Source: Chimonanthus salicifolius (taxonomy: Eukaryota > Streptophyta > Magnoliopsida > Laurales > Calycanthaceae). From it: a stretch of DNA of 64,000 bases. Shown here one piece after another: positions 12,000 to 25,100 of the stretch (positions are counted from its first letter, which is position 1; each line of letters opens with the position of its first letter). The position numbers were made by a program, and so were the translations under genes. Location of the stretch: positions 46,870,111 to 46,934,110 of the forward strand of contig CM023537.1 of assembly GCA_013350335.1 (NCBI GenBank), read 5' to 3'. Under the pieces are notes generated by a model, which worked only from the letters and a program-made list of their open reading frames with translations, searched no databases and had not been told where the DNA came from.

Positions 12000-12440
12000 T
12001 TCCTTTTTCCTAATTACATATTCTAAAAACTTATAATTATCTTTATTCTTTTGTAAATTAATGGAGGAGAGAGAAAATCTAGCGACAACTAGACATCGTT
12101 GCAGTACAAGGGGCGTAATGGCTACTACGACACTCAGAACGAATTCTTTACGTCAGGTCAATATTCATGAGAAAAATAGTGGACGTGATGAATTAGAGTG
12201 AAAATTTTTGAATTAGATCTTTGCTACTTTGAAATTTTATGGTGTTTTTTGGACAGTCTACAGGTCGGTTCACTTTTCGACATGCTAGGTTTGAATTGCT
12301 CTTCTTTTTCAGACATATTTGACACAATGTTAGAATCTTGTTCAAAAAAAAAATTATTTGATGGAACTAAATTTGGATTCTCAAGTTTAATTTAGTGCAT
12401 AACAAAAACTTGGAGTAATATGGGTACGACCATTCTATTC
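12000..12440. repeat. Repeat family R, copy 2 (right part)
   Basis: Begins near the ACATATTCTAAAA anchor, includes the palindromic core at 12080-12133 and the 3' block GGTCGGTTCACTTTTCGACA. The left third of the repeat is absent. Confidence 0.6.
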
Positions 12441-12584
12441 TAAATAAAATAGAAAACTCTTTGTTAAAGAAAGATCTTCCCTTGAGGTTCAAGGGTTGAC
12501 AACATATGATATAGACAAAAAAATCACCTTTGTTAAAATGTTTGTGCTTCAGCTGAATTAAAAAGTAAGATTTTGATCAAATGT

Positions 12585-13030
12585 TTATATTAACTTTCAA
12601 TGAACTAAATTTATAGTAATAATTTTTTATCCATATTAGTTGCCCTAGTTTCCCAGCAACACTGGAATAAATGTCTCCCCCTCATGTATCTCATGTGCAT
12701 CCCACGTGATTATGACCTCTTAGGCATGTGGTTTACGTTGTTAATAATATTATTAAAACTTTGAAGGTGTAGCTTTAGTCACCACCCCAATTTTCAAAAT
12801 AAATTGTCACATGGATTAAAATATATACTAGATCTAGGGCCATCAATTCGCCCAATATCCATCATCACTTCAGTCATCTTCGCACCATATAAGAGCATCT
12901 GTCATGACCTGCCCACTTCAAGCCATGCCTAAATTATAAAATATAAATGGTGTATACTTTCGACCATTCATAAACAAGACTGTTATTCCAATGACTCAAC
13001 ACATGATATCACGTGATTAACGAGATGCGA
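12585..13030. repeat. Repeat family R, copy 3 (left part)
   Basis: Contains the left anchors GTGTAGCTTTAGTCACCACC and ATTGTCACATGGAT. A preceding block (CACTGGAATAAATGTCTCCC) also precedes copy 5. It stops after the CTCAACACATGATATCACG anchor. Confidence 0.6.
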
Positions 13031-13144
13031 TATGTAATATCTATTGTAAAGGTTAGTTGATTTAAAATTCTTATTAAAATTGAAAGTATGATTTTCAAAC
13101 TTTCAAAAGAAAAATACATTTATACATTATACTTTAGACTAATA

Positions 13145-14140
13145 ATTATAATATTAAAACTTTCAAAGTGTAGCTTTAGCCACCACCAACTTTCAAAGTA
13201 AATTGTCACATGGATCTAAACAAATATTGGTGTGCAAGGCCGTCAATTTTGGTAATAGCCATCACCCCTTCTATCAGCTTTGTACCACCAAGGACCACAT
13301 GTCCCTTCTAACAAATGTACTAAATTATAAAATATAAATGTCGTATACTTTCAGCCATTGAGAAGTAAGATTATAATTCCAATGACTCAACACATGATAT
13401 CATGTGATTAATTTTTTTTTTTTTAAAAAAAATAATATGATGTTATTAGGACCCTTTCAAATTAAAATATCACATGTCAAATAATTTAAAATGATTTTTT
13501 TTTTTTTACTATAAGAGAAACATCCACCGATCTTTGTTTGTCATCCTAGTGGCTCAGGTTCACTTGCAAGTCTAAGCTTAAAATTTTGAAATTTTTTCTA
13601 TAGAAGAAATTGTAAATCAAATTAAGATGTTAATGTAGTGATAAAATGTGATTTTTCATTAATTTTTTACAAACAATTGAAATTATTTATTTTGTGAGAT
13701 TCAAAAAAAATATTTCAATATCAACTGAGCGTGTCCTAATGATACAATTACATATTCTAGAAGCTTATAATTTTCTTAATTCTTTTGTAAATTAATGGAG
13801 GAGAGAGAAAATGTAGCGACAACTAGACATCATTGCGGCGCAAGGGCCGTAATGGCCTAAGATACCCAAAATTGTGATTTATTTACGCCAGGTCAACATT
13901 CATGATGGTCGGAATGCTGTGAAATTTTTGAAATAGATCGTGCTACTTTGAAATTTTATGGTGTTTTTTGGGCGGTCGAGGTGGTCAGTTATCTTTTCGA
14001 CATGCTACGCTTGCATTGCTCTTATTTTTCAGACACATTTGGATTCTCAAGTTTAATTTAGAGAATTCCAAAAACTTATGGCAATATGGGTACAACCAAT
14101 CTAATCTAAATAAAATAGAAAACTTTTTGTTAAGGAAAGA
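13145..14140. repeat. Repeat family R, copy 4 (fullest)
   Basis: All family anchors occur in order: GTGTAGCTTTAGCCACCACC, ATTGTCACATGGAT, CTCAACACATGATATCATG, ATTACATATTCTAGAAGC, the GC-rich core (13812-13864) and the CTTTTCGACATGCTACG block. It is about 1 kb and lacks any protein match that I recognise. Confidence 0.6.
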
Positions 14141-15239
14141 TCTTCCCTCAAGGCTCAAGGGATAAAAAAAACACATTTTATCTTGTTAAAATGAAAAAAA
14201 AAAAAAATCGAGATATAGAATGATGTATTTCAAGACAACCATCTTATCTTATCTTAATATTTATACCGTATTTCTGTGACAAAATGCTCTTTCTATTCAT
14301 CTACTCCTTTGTGATTAAAATACATATAATTATATCTTATATTGAATACGAAACAAACAAATTATGTTAATTTGATAATTCGAGCCATGTTTTCTAAGCC
14401 TCTAAAATTTTGATTATATAAAATTATTATTTAATTGATAAAATTTTCTTACCTTTAAAAACATATGATATGACAAAAAATCACCTTTATTAAAACGTCG
14501 ATGCTTTAGTGTGAATTTAAACAAAAAATAACCTTTATTAGATAAATGAAGGCATATTTTTCCACTTTACAGAGTTTGGTTGCGTCAAAATATTCTTTCA
14601 ACACTTAAACTCTTTACACTGACGCGGCCGTCGCTTTGGCTCCTTGTGATGGTTCTATCATAAAAGCTTGGGCACAAAATGAATAAATGAGACACTACAA
14701 AAGTGAATCTTGTCATGTTACCAAGAAAAAAATTAAAAGACATTACAAAAATCACCTCGGTTTGATCTGTATTTTTTAAATCCCTAAATTTTGATAATTT
14801 TGAATTTTTATTTTAATTTGTAAACTTTTATCATCTTTAAAAATATGTGAAATCTACAAAAAAAAAATGAATTGAAAAAAAATTATATGTCCAGATATAA
14901 AGCTCACCAAAATTACCTGGATTAGATATTAATTTTTTTTTTTTTATGTTGGAATGAAATTATTTCAACTAAGGAACAAAGATAATAAATATCTTAATCC
15001 AAAATATATATGTTGTGTATCAATGTATTGTTCGTTTAATATAAAGATCTAGTTTACTGCTCAAACAAATATAAAGATATTTATAGTTTGACCAAATATA
15101 TGTCATTTTCTATGTTAATTGAGTGGCTTTTATGTAAAAATTATTATAAACTAGTTCAAAACGATTTATAGTATATATTTAACAATATTTTTTAATTAAA
15201 TTACTAGTTGAATTAAAAGGTAAAATTATGAACTAAATA
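14141..15239. other. AT-rich intergenic DNA
   Basis: No gene is supported. Contains short blocks such as CATATGATATGACAAAAAATC that also occur near 12500, suggesting more decayed members of family R. Confidence 0.45.
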
Positions 15240-16170
15240 TATATTTATTTAACTCTCAATGAACTAAATTTATATTAATATATGCATTGCCCCAGTTTTC
15301 CACCAACACTGGAATAAATGTCTCCCCCTCATGCTCATGTATCTCATGTGCATCCCACATTATTATGACCTCTTAGGCATTTTGCTTAAGTGGTTAATAA
15401 TATTATTAAAACTTCGAAGGTGTAGCTTTAGTCACCACCAACTTTCAAAATAAATTGTCACATGGATCAAAATTAATACGGGAGCGTAGGGCCATCAATT
15501 CACCCAATAACCATCATCATTTCAGTAATGTTTGCACCACATGAGAGCATCTGTCATGACTTGTCCCCTACAACCCATGCATACATTATAAAATATAAAT
15601 GTCGTATACACTTCAACCAGTCATAAGCAAGACTATAAATCCAATGACCCAACACATGATATCATGTGATTAGCCTTTTTAAGAACAAGATGGGATTAGG
15701 ACTCTTTCAAACTAAAATTATCAAATGTCAAATAATTTAAGATGCTTTTTTTCCTTTTTAATTTAAGGGAAATATCAGCTAAGCTTTGATTGTCATCTTG
15801 GTGGCTCGGGTTCACGGGCAAGTCTAAGGTCAAAATTTTGAATTTTATTTTTTTTAGAGAAGTCGGTATAAATCAAAAATGTTAATGTAGCGATAAAATG
15901 TGACTGTTCATTAATTTTTTCTAAACATTTGAAATTATCAATTTTTTAAGATTCTAAAAATATTTCAATATATAAATGACTGCATCCTAATGATACAATT
16001 ACATATTCTAAAAGCATATAATTTTCTATGAATTAAGGGAGGAGATAGAAAATGTAGCGGCTGCTACGAATTGTTGCGGCACAACGATCGTAATGGCCAC
16101 TACGAAACTCAAAAAAAAAAAAAAGAATTGACGCAAGGTCTACATTCTTGAGAAAATTAGACCTCTATGA
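15240..16170. repeat. Repeat family R, copy 5
   Basis: Carries the CACTGGAATAAATGTCTCCC leader shared with copy 3, the GTGTAGCTTTAGTCACCACC and ATTGTCACATGGAT anchors, CCAACACATGATATCATGTG, ATTACATATTCTAAAAGC and the palindromic core at 16052-16110, where GTAGCGGCTGCTAC is a near-perfect palindrome. Confidence 0.6.
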
Positions 16171-18000
16171 GAGTTTTCTCATTGAGACCTCCTATGTTAG
16201 GCCTTTTAATGGTAGATCTAACTTTTCATATTTACTTAAATCGTTAATTAGTATATATCCTAAATTGACACCTATTTACCTTTTATACATGACTGAACTT
16301 TCAAGAAAAAATTATATTTCTCTATAGCCTATGAAACTAAAAATTTTAAACCCTCATAATGATGATGAGAGAGAGTTTAATATTTGCAAACTCTCAAGTG
16401 ACCTAATCTTCTTTCTATTCATCTACTCATTTGTGATTAAAAATGCATATTAGTATGTCTTATAATTAAAAAAGAAGAAGTCTCTACTTTGCAAAATATA
16501 GATCGATCTTTTAAATCATTACTCACTAAATATAAACTTAAAAACTCAAAACTCAATTATAAATAAACATCTCTCTAAGACATTCTTAAGAGAGACCCTA
16601 AGTGAAGGAAGACCTAAATATATTTCACACATCAATATTAAAAGTATATTTGATTGAAGTATGTTATTTTGTTAAAAAACGTTAATAAATGATCCTATAT
16701 ATTAGGTGATATTGTATACCATTAACTAATATATTAAAGTGGGAATCTACAAAACAATTAAGCATGGATTGTGCCCTAGACAATATTTTCTTCTCTGATC
16801 CCGCATTTTGATGAATTTAATTGGTTAAATATACTTATTTCCCTTTTTAGATTTAGATTTGACTGTATAATTTTGTTTAACTCATTTTCACCGTCATATG
16901 AACTTTAATGATATAAATATTTATTCAATAGTTCGAATTCACTACTTAAAATAAAAATAAAAAATTAGACGACCTCTTAGTTTCCAACTTTAGATAAATG
17001 AATTTGTGATTGATATTAAAACTATAAAAATAATAATCCAATGGTGAGAGATTGATAGAGTGATTACATGAACGGTCAAGACCATCTTAGGGTCTGAAAC
17101 GCTAAAACAAAATAAATTGGGCTTATTTGAATGGATACTTGGATCGGATCCGAGAGTCCTTATTGGACTCAAGGATCCAGATTGCAAATAGACTCCTTGA
17201 TCCAGGCCCGACAGTCCACGGGCCGGATCCGGATCGATTTATACCTCTAATGTAAAGTTTTACTATCAAATGATGGCCGAGCCATATGACTTTGATGAGT
17301 ATAGATCCTTTATTTTTAAATTTTAAAATAAAAGGTTAAAATGATCAAATAGAGGTAAAACGTCATATACAAACTACTTATGTGGTTCTCTTTATATCAC
17401 AATCAACTATGTAGACCATAAAATCTATTTAATGATATAGTGTAACTTGTAGAGAAAGTGTAGATAGAATTTTTTTATTATAACATGCATAGAGAATAGA
17501 ATTTAAAACCATAGGCTGAAGCCCACGTGATACCCTCTCTTGGCATTAAATAAATATCAGTCACACATTGAAATCAATTAGTAGCTCATAGACACTTTTT
17601 TAAACTACAGCTCAAAATATGAAAATAAGGGGGTTTGTCTATGTCATGGCTTTAATATTTTTTGTATTTTTATATTTGTTAAATTAAAATTTAATTAAAT
17701 AAGTTATTTGAATCAAATTTAAAATTTTAATTTTGAACTATGTTTTTAAGAGAATAAAACTACAACAATGTAATTATCATTATAAAAACTACAATAATGT
17801 AATTAATTTATCTTTAAATTTAAAATTGAAATTGATTATTTAGACTGTAAATTAATATGTCATTATAGGCCTCAATTTGCATTTCCATCACAATCAAATG
17901 GAGTCACGTCTTAAAATTAAAATTTAAGAAAATTATACTCTTATTTATTGTTAATATAAAAATCTATAAGAAACACTTTCATAGGGTTGAGTTCAACATA
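16171..18000. other. Intergenic DNA upstream of the NMO gene
   Basis: AT-rich sequence without a supported gene. A short GC-richer patch (17130-17240) repeats GGATCCGA/GGATCCGGATC motifs. The last few hundred bases should hold the upstream regulatory region of the NMO gene. Confidence 0.5.
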
Positions 18001-18007
18001 TGAGGAA

Positions 18008-18075
18008 CACGTGCATCTACCCATCATCCAACGTAGCATGTCTCTGTCACTCTCCTCTACCCACTACCTATATAA
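18008..18075 (+). promoter_or_regulatory. Candidate NMO core promoter (G-box and TATA box)
   Basis: CACGTG at 18008-18013 is a perfect G-box. TATATAA at 18069-18075 lies about 80 bp before the NMO start codon at 18157, a normal plant spacing. A GA-rich leader (AGAGAGAGAG) lies between. Transcription itself is inferred. Confidence 0.5.
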
Positions 18076-19827
18076 CACTAACAACATAGAGGGAACGTCA
18101 ACAAGAGAGAGAGAGGTGGTGTGGTGAGTTAGAAGCAAGAAGCAGAAGCAAGAACAATGAAGGTTGAAGGGATACTGGGATTCGACCATGGCATTGTGTT
18201 GGCACCCATGGGAGCCGACGTCTCAGGCCCAGAGCTGGTGGCTGCTGTGGCCAACGCCGGTGGGATAGGACTTCTAGCTAGCCCTGTTGTATGTCCACTC
18301 TTTCTCTTCACTTCTCTTCTCTTCTTCTTGAATTTGAATTTCCAAGTTCAAATGGGGTGATGTCCAATTTGATTTGATGCAGAACGACTACGATGTAACT
18401 ATCAGGGCAATAAAGGAGACGAAGAAACTAACGGATAAACCATTTGGGGCAGGAGTTCTTTTGGAATTCGACAACACAAAGACCATAAAGGCTATTTTCA
18501 ATGAGAAGCTGGCTTGCTTGCAAGTATTTTGGGGCGACTTTCCCAAGGAGATGGTCGATGAAGCTCACAAACATGGCATTAAAGTCATCCATCAGGCATC
18601 CTCTCTCTCTCTAAGGAATTTCAATCCTTCTTCAAGTGGACTAACAGATAAACAATATCAATATTTATTTAGTTAGTTTTGATGCTCAAATTTTTTTTTT
18701 AATATATATGAAGATCATTAGATGGGATTCACTCTTTTGGGGCATTCTTTTGCCATGTTATTTGATTGAGAATGCAACTGATCCCAAACATAGAAGGCCA
18801 TTTAATTGAACTCGGGGGTAAAAACATATTGGCCATTTTGTTACCTTCGGTTGAACTCCCCTTTGCTGATCTTAGTATTCTATCATTTAAGGCTTGTGTG
18901 CTTTTGAGATGTATTGGAAATATGTTGTTTATTATGGTTTTTTAATTACTAACTTTTGGAATTGTCTGTCTAGTCACTGTTAAAAAAAACTACCTTCTTC
19001 TTCAATTGTTAGAATATATAATTTTTCATGTTGTTTACTGAATGAGTCTCTCACAAAATTAGCCTATGCAGCCACTGCCACCAGCCGCCAATTTCATTGA
19101 AATAAGGACCTCCCAAGTCATGCCAATTCTTTTATGAATTATTACTTGTACTTCACAAAATTTTCCTAAATCATTATATTTGATCTTGTCCATCAAAATC
19201 CTAAAGAAATAGCAATAAGTGGTCAGGATATGCTATCCATGATGGGACCCACATTTTGGATGTTTGAGATTGTGAACGACTGTAATATAATCGTTTGTGT
19301 TCTGGGTTTATTAAGTTTCAAGGAAAATGAACTTTATTTGTTTAGGATTTTCTCCATAATTTATTTTGCTAGGTTATGCATCCCAGTTAGGTGATTTCAT
19401 TATGATCCTCTAGAAATGTTTCAAGTCTTCGAAAATTAAGCTTGAATTGTTGGTGTCCATTTATTGATAATTGTCTTCATCATCAATGTCTTTTTCTTTT
19501 TTACTTTTAATCTTCAGCTGGGATCTATCGAAGCAGCTGAAAAGGCGGTTGCAGCCGGGGTTGATTGCATCATTGCTCAAGGGGTAGAGGCTGGAGGTCA
19601 CATTGTCGGAACTGTCAGTTGCTCTTTCTTTCTTTGCTTTTTTGAGTTCTAATTGATTGGAATATTTAGTACGGTCGGTATAACCTATAAACAACACTAG
19701 ATGACTTTCTTTGGGGGCACACCTTATTACCATGGAGTGGATGGGAGTAAACCGGAAATGATATTATTTTTTCGCTCCCTCAAAATTTTAAGGTTTGTGG
19801 TGGGTCATTTTGTGAGTTCACCACTAG

Positions 19828-22104
19828 GGCTGCGTTTGGATGGGGGGTAAGGGGGGTAACCCCCAGTTACCCCTACTTATCCCCGTTTCGTAATAAGGGG
19901 GAAGGGGTAAAAATTCAAATTTTTACCCCTCCCCCCTCCCTTTTCAATACCTCCATGGGGCAAGGGGTATTCATTCTTGAATACCCCTCCTTACCCCCCC
20001 TTTTGCTGATGAATTTTTTTTTTTACATTTTATTTATTTATTTATTTTGGTGAGTACTTGGCTTTTATTTTTTTTAAAAGCACTCCATTATTTCCATTTG
20101 ATAAATTTCATATCACAAAACAACAAATTATATTTTTTTATGAAGAGATATGAAGAATTTTTTTATTCATTTATTGAAATTTAAAATAATAATAGTGGGT
20201 TATTATTTATTTTTTATTTTTTAAGGAAACCTTTCCCCTATTTATCCCGTGCCTTCATCTATTTTTCAATTATATATTATATAATTTTCTGAAACGTATT
20301 TGTCTAAATGTTCTATTTTTAAGGGGTGATTCTGTCGAAATTTCGATAGGGTCTCAAAACTCTGAAAATTTGAGATTTATGATAGTATCTTTCAGGGTAA
20401 TTAACAACTTATTCTATTAGAAGATTATTTTAAAAATGTATCAACATTTTCAACATGATGCATTTGGGTGAGGGGTAAATTTTTACAGGGGTTACCCTTG
20501 AGTAGGGGTAAACTGACATATTAACAATTTTATGAGAATTAATAATTTTATTAAATTATATAATATAAAAATAAAATTTCTGCAACATTTTCAACGTGAT
20601 GCATTTGGGTGAGGGGTAAATTTTTACAGGGATTACCCTTGAGCTAGGGGTAATTGTACGTAGGGGTAAACTGACATATTAACAATTTTATGAGAATTAA
20701 TAATTTTATTAAATCTATATAATATAAAAATAAAATTTCTGCAACATTTTCAACGTGATGTATTTGGGTGAGGGGTAAATTTTTACAGGGGTTACCCTTG
20801 AGCAGGGGTAATTGTAAGTAGGGGTAAACTGACATATTAACAATTTTATGAGAATTAATAATTTTATTAAATCTATATAATATAACAATAAAATTTCTGC
20901 AACATTTTCAACGTGATGTATTTGGGTGAGGGGTAAATTTTTACAGGGGATACCCTTGAGCAGGGGTAATTGTACGTAGGGATAAACTGACATATTAGTA
21001 ATTTTATGAGAATTAATAATTTTATTAAATCTATATAATACAAAAATAAAATTTCTGTAACATTTTCAATGTAATGCATTTGGGTAAGGAGTAAATTTTT
21101 ACAGGGGTTACCCTTGAGCAGGGGTAATTGTACGTAGGGGTAAACTGATATATTAATAATTTTATAAGAATTAAAATTTTTATTAAATCTATATAATATA
21201 AAAATAAAATTTCTGCAACATTTTCAACGTGATGCATTTGGGTGAGAGGTAAATTTTTACAGGGTTACCCTTGAGCAGGGGTAATTGTACATAGGGGTAA
21301 ATTGACATATTAATAATTTTATGAGAATTAATAATTTTATTAAATCTATATAATACAAAAATAAAATCTCTGTAGCATTTTCAATGTAATGCATTTGGGT
21401 GAGGGGTAAATTTTTACAGGGGTTACCCTTGAGCAGGGGTAATTGTATGTAGGGGTAAACTGACATATTAATAATTTTATGAGAATTAAAATTTTTATTA
21501 AATCTATATAATATAAAAATAAAATTTCTGCAACATTTTCAACGTGATGCATTTGGGTGAGGGGTAAATTTTTACAGGGTTACCCTTAAGCAGGGGTAAT
21601 TGTACGTAGGGGTAAACTGACATATTAACAATTTTATGAGAATTAATAATTTTATTAAATTCATATAATATAAAAAATAATAATTATAATTTTTATGAAG
21701 AGATATGTTGATATTTTTTATTTATTTATTGGGATTTAAAATAGTAATATAAAAAAACTTTATTTATATTTTTAATATTAGAATGGAAGTGTTCATTTTA
21801 AATTATAATTATGAAAAATAATTTATAGAAATTAGATAATATTATTATAAGTTATATTATTAGAATTTACTTCATAAATATTATTTATAATTATATTTTA
21901 TATAAAAAAAATATATTAATATATCAGGTTACCCTTGCTTGTAATTACCAAACAAGATTTTTTACCCTTAGGATAAGGTTTACTTTACCACAACAATTAC
22001 CAAACAAGATAAGGGTAATCCCAATTCAAGGGTCACCCCTACTCAAGGGTGACCCCTACTTAGGGGTAACCCCTATAAAAGTTACCCCCCATCCAAACAC
22101 AGCC
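19828..22104. mobile_element. Large non-autonomous TIR element (PIF/Harbinger-like) in NMO intron 3
   Basis: The left end GGCTGCGTTTGGATGGGGGG is matched in inverted orientation by the right end at about 22082-22104, with one mismatch in 23 bases. TAG flanks both sides (19825-19827 and 22105-22107), a 3-bp target-site duplication as PIF/Harbinger elements make. The 2,277-bp body has no transposase. Close to the left end is a C/G-rich hairpin (19925-20000), and the centre is a satellite array. Superfamily assignment is tentative. Confidence 0.8.
20430..21690. repeat. 158-bp satellite array, about 8 units
   Basis: The marker TTTGGGTGAGGGG recurs with its preceding CA or TA at 20461, 20602, 20761, 20919, 21077, 21235, 21392 and 21550. 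The spacings are 141, 159, 158, 158, 158, 157 and 158. The first unit is shorter because it lacks the GGGGTAATTGTACG block. Each unit contains TTTTTACAGGGGTTACCC, echoing the element termini, then an AT-rich half. Chance minus-strand frames recur from unit to unit and are not genes. Confidence 0.95.
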
Positions 22105-25100
22105 TAGGTGTTGCCATGGCTTGAAAATCTAAATTTCGTTTTCTGATTTTTACTTTTTCATTTCACCGCATCTATAAATGCCCATGTGGTTGGTCTTACT
22201 AATTAACCATCTGTTCTCCATGTTCTATAGGTTTCTTTAATGGCATTGCTTCCTAGAATTGTGGACATTGTTGGTGATAGAAATATTCCAGTAGTTGCTG
22301 CAGGAGCCATAACTGATGCTCGTGGCTATGTCGCCACCTTATCCTTGGGTGCCAAAGGCATATGTATGGGGACAAGGTTAGTCTATCACAGCATAAATTA
22401 TTGATACCATTTGCAGGAAATTAAAAGAAAACTCAAATATCAACATGTTGTATCCTTTTCAAGGGACAAATCTAAATTTGAAGGCTTCGTATCCTCCGAC
22501 TTTACATTGTTTCAAAATTTCGAATGGACTAAACTCAACTTGGGCAAGTAATCTCATCTATATTTGTTTCATCAGAGTTTGAGTGAAAAGTCTGGGCCAC
22601 GTGGCAATATTCTTGCCCATTGCCACTTCGAAAGCATTAAAAACATTCAAGCCCAATCAAGTTATAGGAACTAGCCCTTAATCAAATAATACTCAACCCT
22701 ATAATTTTGGGAAGAGAGAGGAGGGGGGCAAAAAACACTAGGGCTATGTACTGATTCGTGTACAAGTGCAAATGTAACTCCTTTCATGATATAGATCCAT
22801 CATCTGATCCTAGGCTTGTTTTTCATGCCTAGTTTCTTAATAGATTGGACCAGGACCTAATCAGTACAAAGCTCAGTGACATAGTTCTAAGTTGGCCTAA
22901 CTGATATAGAAATGTTAGGAACCAAATTAAGCATGGCAAATAATTGATTTAATTGACATATTTTTAACCACCAACTCTCTTACATAATTCTCATTATTTC
23001 CATTTAAACAAGTTTATAGCAACAAAGGAATCATATGCAAATGATTATTACAAACATCAACTTCTTTGTTACACAGAAGATGAAACTGATCGTACTGATT
23101 TATATGGTCGGTTCACATGGAGGGCGTTTGTTCGTTGCTTGAACACACCCTTTCACAAGAAATGGCGAAATGCACCACATGATGTGTAGAATGATGAAAG
23201 TCAACCCATCATTGGTTACTCGACCATATACTGGGGGGTAACTTCTTGATCATTGTTAACTCATTCAAAACCAAAAGTATTTGAGCATGATAGGCCAAGA
23301 GAAAGCTCATGAATAATATAATAGAAAGAGATTTGTAATTTGTTTTTAACATGTTAGGAGACAACTCTTCGCCGATTTGCGGGTCAAGTTGCAAACCGGA
23401 CTACAAGTGGTGAGCTTCAGGACATGTGTATGTTAGCAGGACAAGGAGTGGGATTGGTGAATGATATTGTTCCGGCAGCTGAAGTCATTTCGAGGTTTGT
23501 AGATGGAGCCAAAGCTATAATCCAAGGCTTGGGAGAGAAATACCTCCCAGACTCTACTGCAACTCTTTAAACAGAATTGGACATGCATTTACAAGTGTAT
23601 CTTATTAAAATATCAAGGCAACTTCAATGACCATTTCATGGCAATGGCCTACCAATAAATTTTAATACTACTGACAAATAAAGCTATTGAGAAATAAAGT
23701 CGCTTGCCCACCTCTTTGATTTTGATCAATGCCTTTCGAGGGATAGTATCTGTTGTTATTGTGTGTATGTCACTTATCATGTATTGTAAGGTATCTATCT
23801 ACATTGCTAATAAATACCCTTTGAAGCTTAACATATATGCTTGGTCACTTTCCCCCTCTTTATATGTGTTCTTCCAATTTTTAATGTGAATATCTACTGT
23901 AGTTAGAGGACATGCCTACTTAACTCTTTCTGATTGTCTCTATTTCGGTGTCAGTTTTTTTGTGTATTGACCATTCTCCATCCATGTATCTCTCCCATAC
24001 CTTGAAAACTCAAAACTCAAACTGGACTCGAAATCTTACCAAGATGGAGCAACTCAATTGAGTTTTTGGATTCGACTCAAAAAAAAACTAAAACTCATCG
24101 ATTCGTACAACTCAAAATCCTACCAAGTTTAGTCAACTCAAATAGACTCATCTAAGTTCTTTTAAATTTAATAATTACTTCCAATGAAATGAAATATAAT
24201 TACTTCTATATTATTTTCCATTCTGTCAATGACAATGGTTTTGTCTAAAATAATATGTTCCAGTTTGATTTCTTTCTCCCATGATGCTTCACCATGGACC
24301 TGGACTTGATTGAGCATATTGCATTGGACTACATGGACATATTTAATAGAGGACACACCAATTGGACCCATCTAATTAGCCCTTCATAATTTTGGACTTG
24401 GATCATTAGAACCTTGGATTTAGCCTCATCCAAAGAATGACCCAAATACCCACCTTCCAATGACCCAAGTATTCAATTAAATGTCCCAAATGAGTCCTAC
24501 CCTTACCCAATTACCCAAGTCAACTCTCCATTGATTCTTGGCCGTTTCTTCCGTAAGTTCTCTCTCCTAAGTCCTCTCTTGCTTCCCACCATCCCTAGCC
24601 CTGCAAAATCTCCTCATTGGCGTGTTTTGCATAGGTTGGAAGGATTGGAATGCAAGGTAGGACACGTGGATTATGCGAAAGTCAAAGAGATATTTTAAGA
24701 GTTTTCCTAGTATTTTATTAAATAAATAAGGTTGGTCCATGTGGCATCCCAGTGGCATTGTCAGTTTAGATGTTTTCATTGGTCCACATGTGATCTAAGT
24801 GGCAACATGAGCATACTCACTTTGGAAGGAGCTTTTTCATATTTTGATTTTTATTTTCACATTTTTTCAAAATATTTTAAAATTCTAGATTTCGTAATTT
24901 TAAAATTACATTTAAATATCTAAGTGGGTGCAGAATAATGATAAAATTACATAGAAATGAAGCCTAAAACATTCTTGATTTTTTAAATTCTTTTGAAAAA
25001 TAAAATTCAAAGAGAGAATATGTATTGGCCCGTAACAGCTGATAGGTATTGGTGCATCGAATAGTGCACCATATCAGTACACTGAATTCAGGTTGGGTTT

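Larger units (their letters stand above)
18157..23570 (+). pseudogene. Nitronate monooxygenase (2-nitropropane dioxygenase-like), probably inactivated
   Basis: Family members are FMN-dependent TIM-barrel enzymes that oxidise alkyl nitronates. The exons seen are 18157-18288, 18383-18595, 19518-19613, 22231-22376, about 23079-23237 and 23358-23570 (TAA). The N-terminus shows APMGADVSGPELVAAVANAG, typical of the flavin-binding start. Exon 3 holds GVDCIIAQGVEAGGH, the phosphate-binding and catalytic-His region, and exon 4 holds VVAAGAITDARGY. Exon 5 carries an in-frame TAG at 23187-23189, where relatives have a sense codon (likely Gln). Exon 4 ends in phase 2, which does not fit exon 5, and the segment normally following GTR (FVAS...SYAHP) is not found, so one exon of about 20 codons seems lost. 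Exon 2 ends at a GC donor. The other exons are well conserved, so decay looks recent. An unusual splice form cannot be excluded. Confidence 0.85.

Noticed and set aside
20644..21552. Series of overlapping minus-strand ORFs with near-identical peptides
   Set aside because: They are produced by the 158-bp satellite. The period is not a multiple of three, the peptides lack domains, and the ORFs restart in each unit.
20430..21690. Regular repeat spacing suggestive of a CRISPR array
   Set aside because: Units are contiguous 158-bp repeats without unique spacers, in a plant nuclear intron.
22570..22600. Possible remnant of the missing NMO exon (TTTGTTTCATCAGAG, reading FVSSE)
   Set aside because: Only five residues fit, a TGA follows soon after and no splice signals match; chance similarity cannot be excluded.
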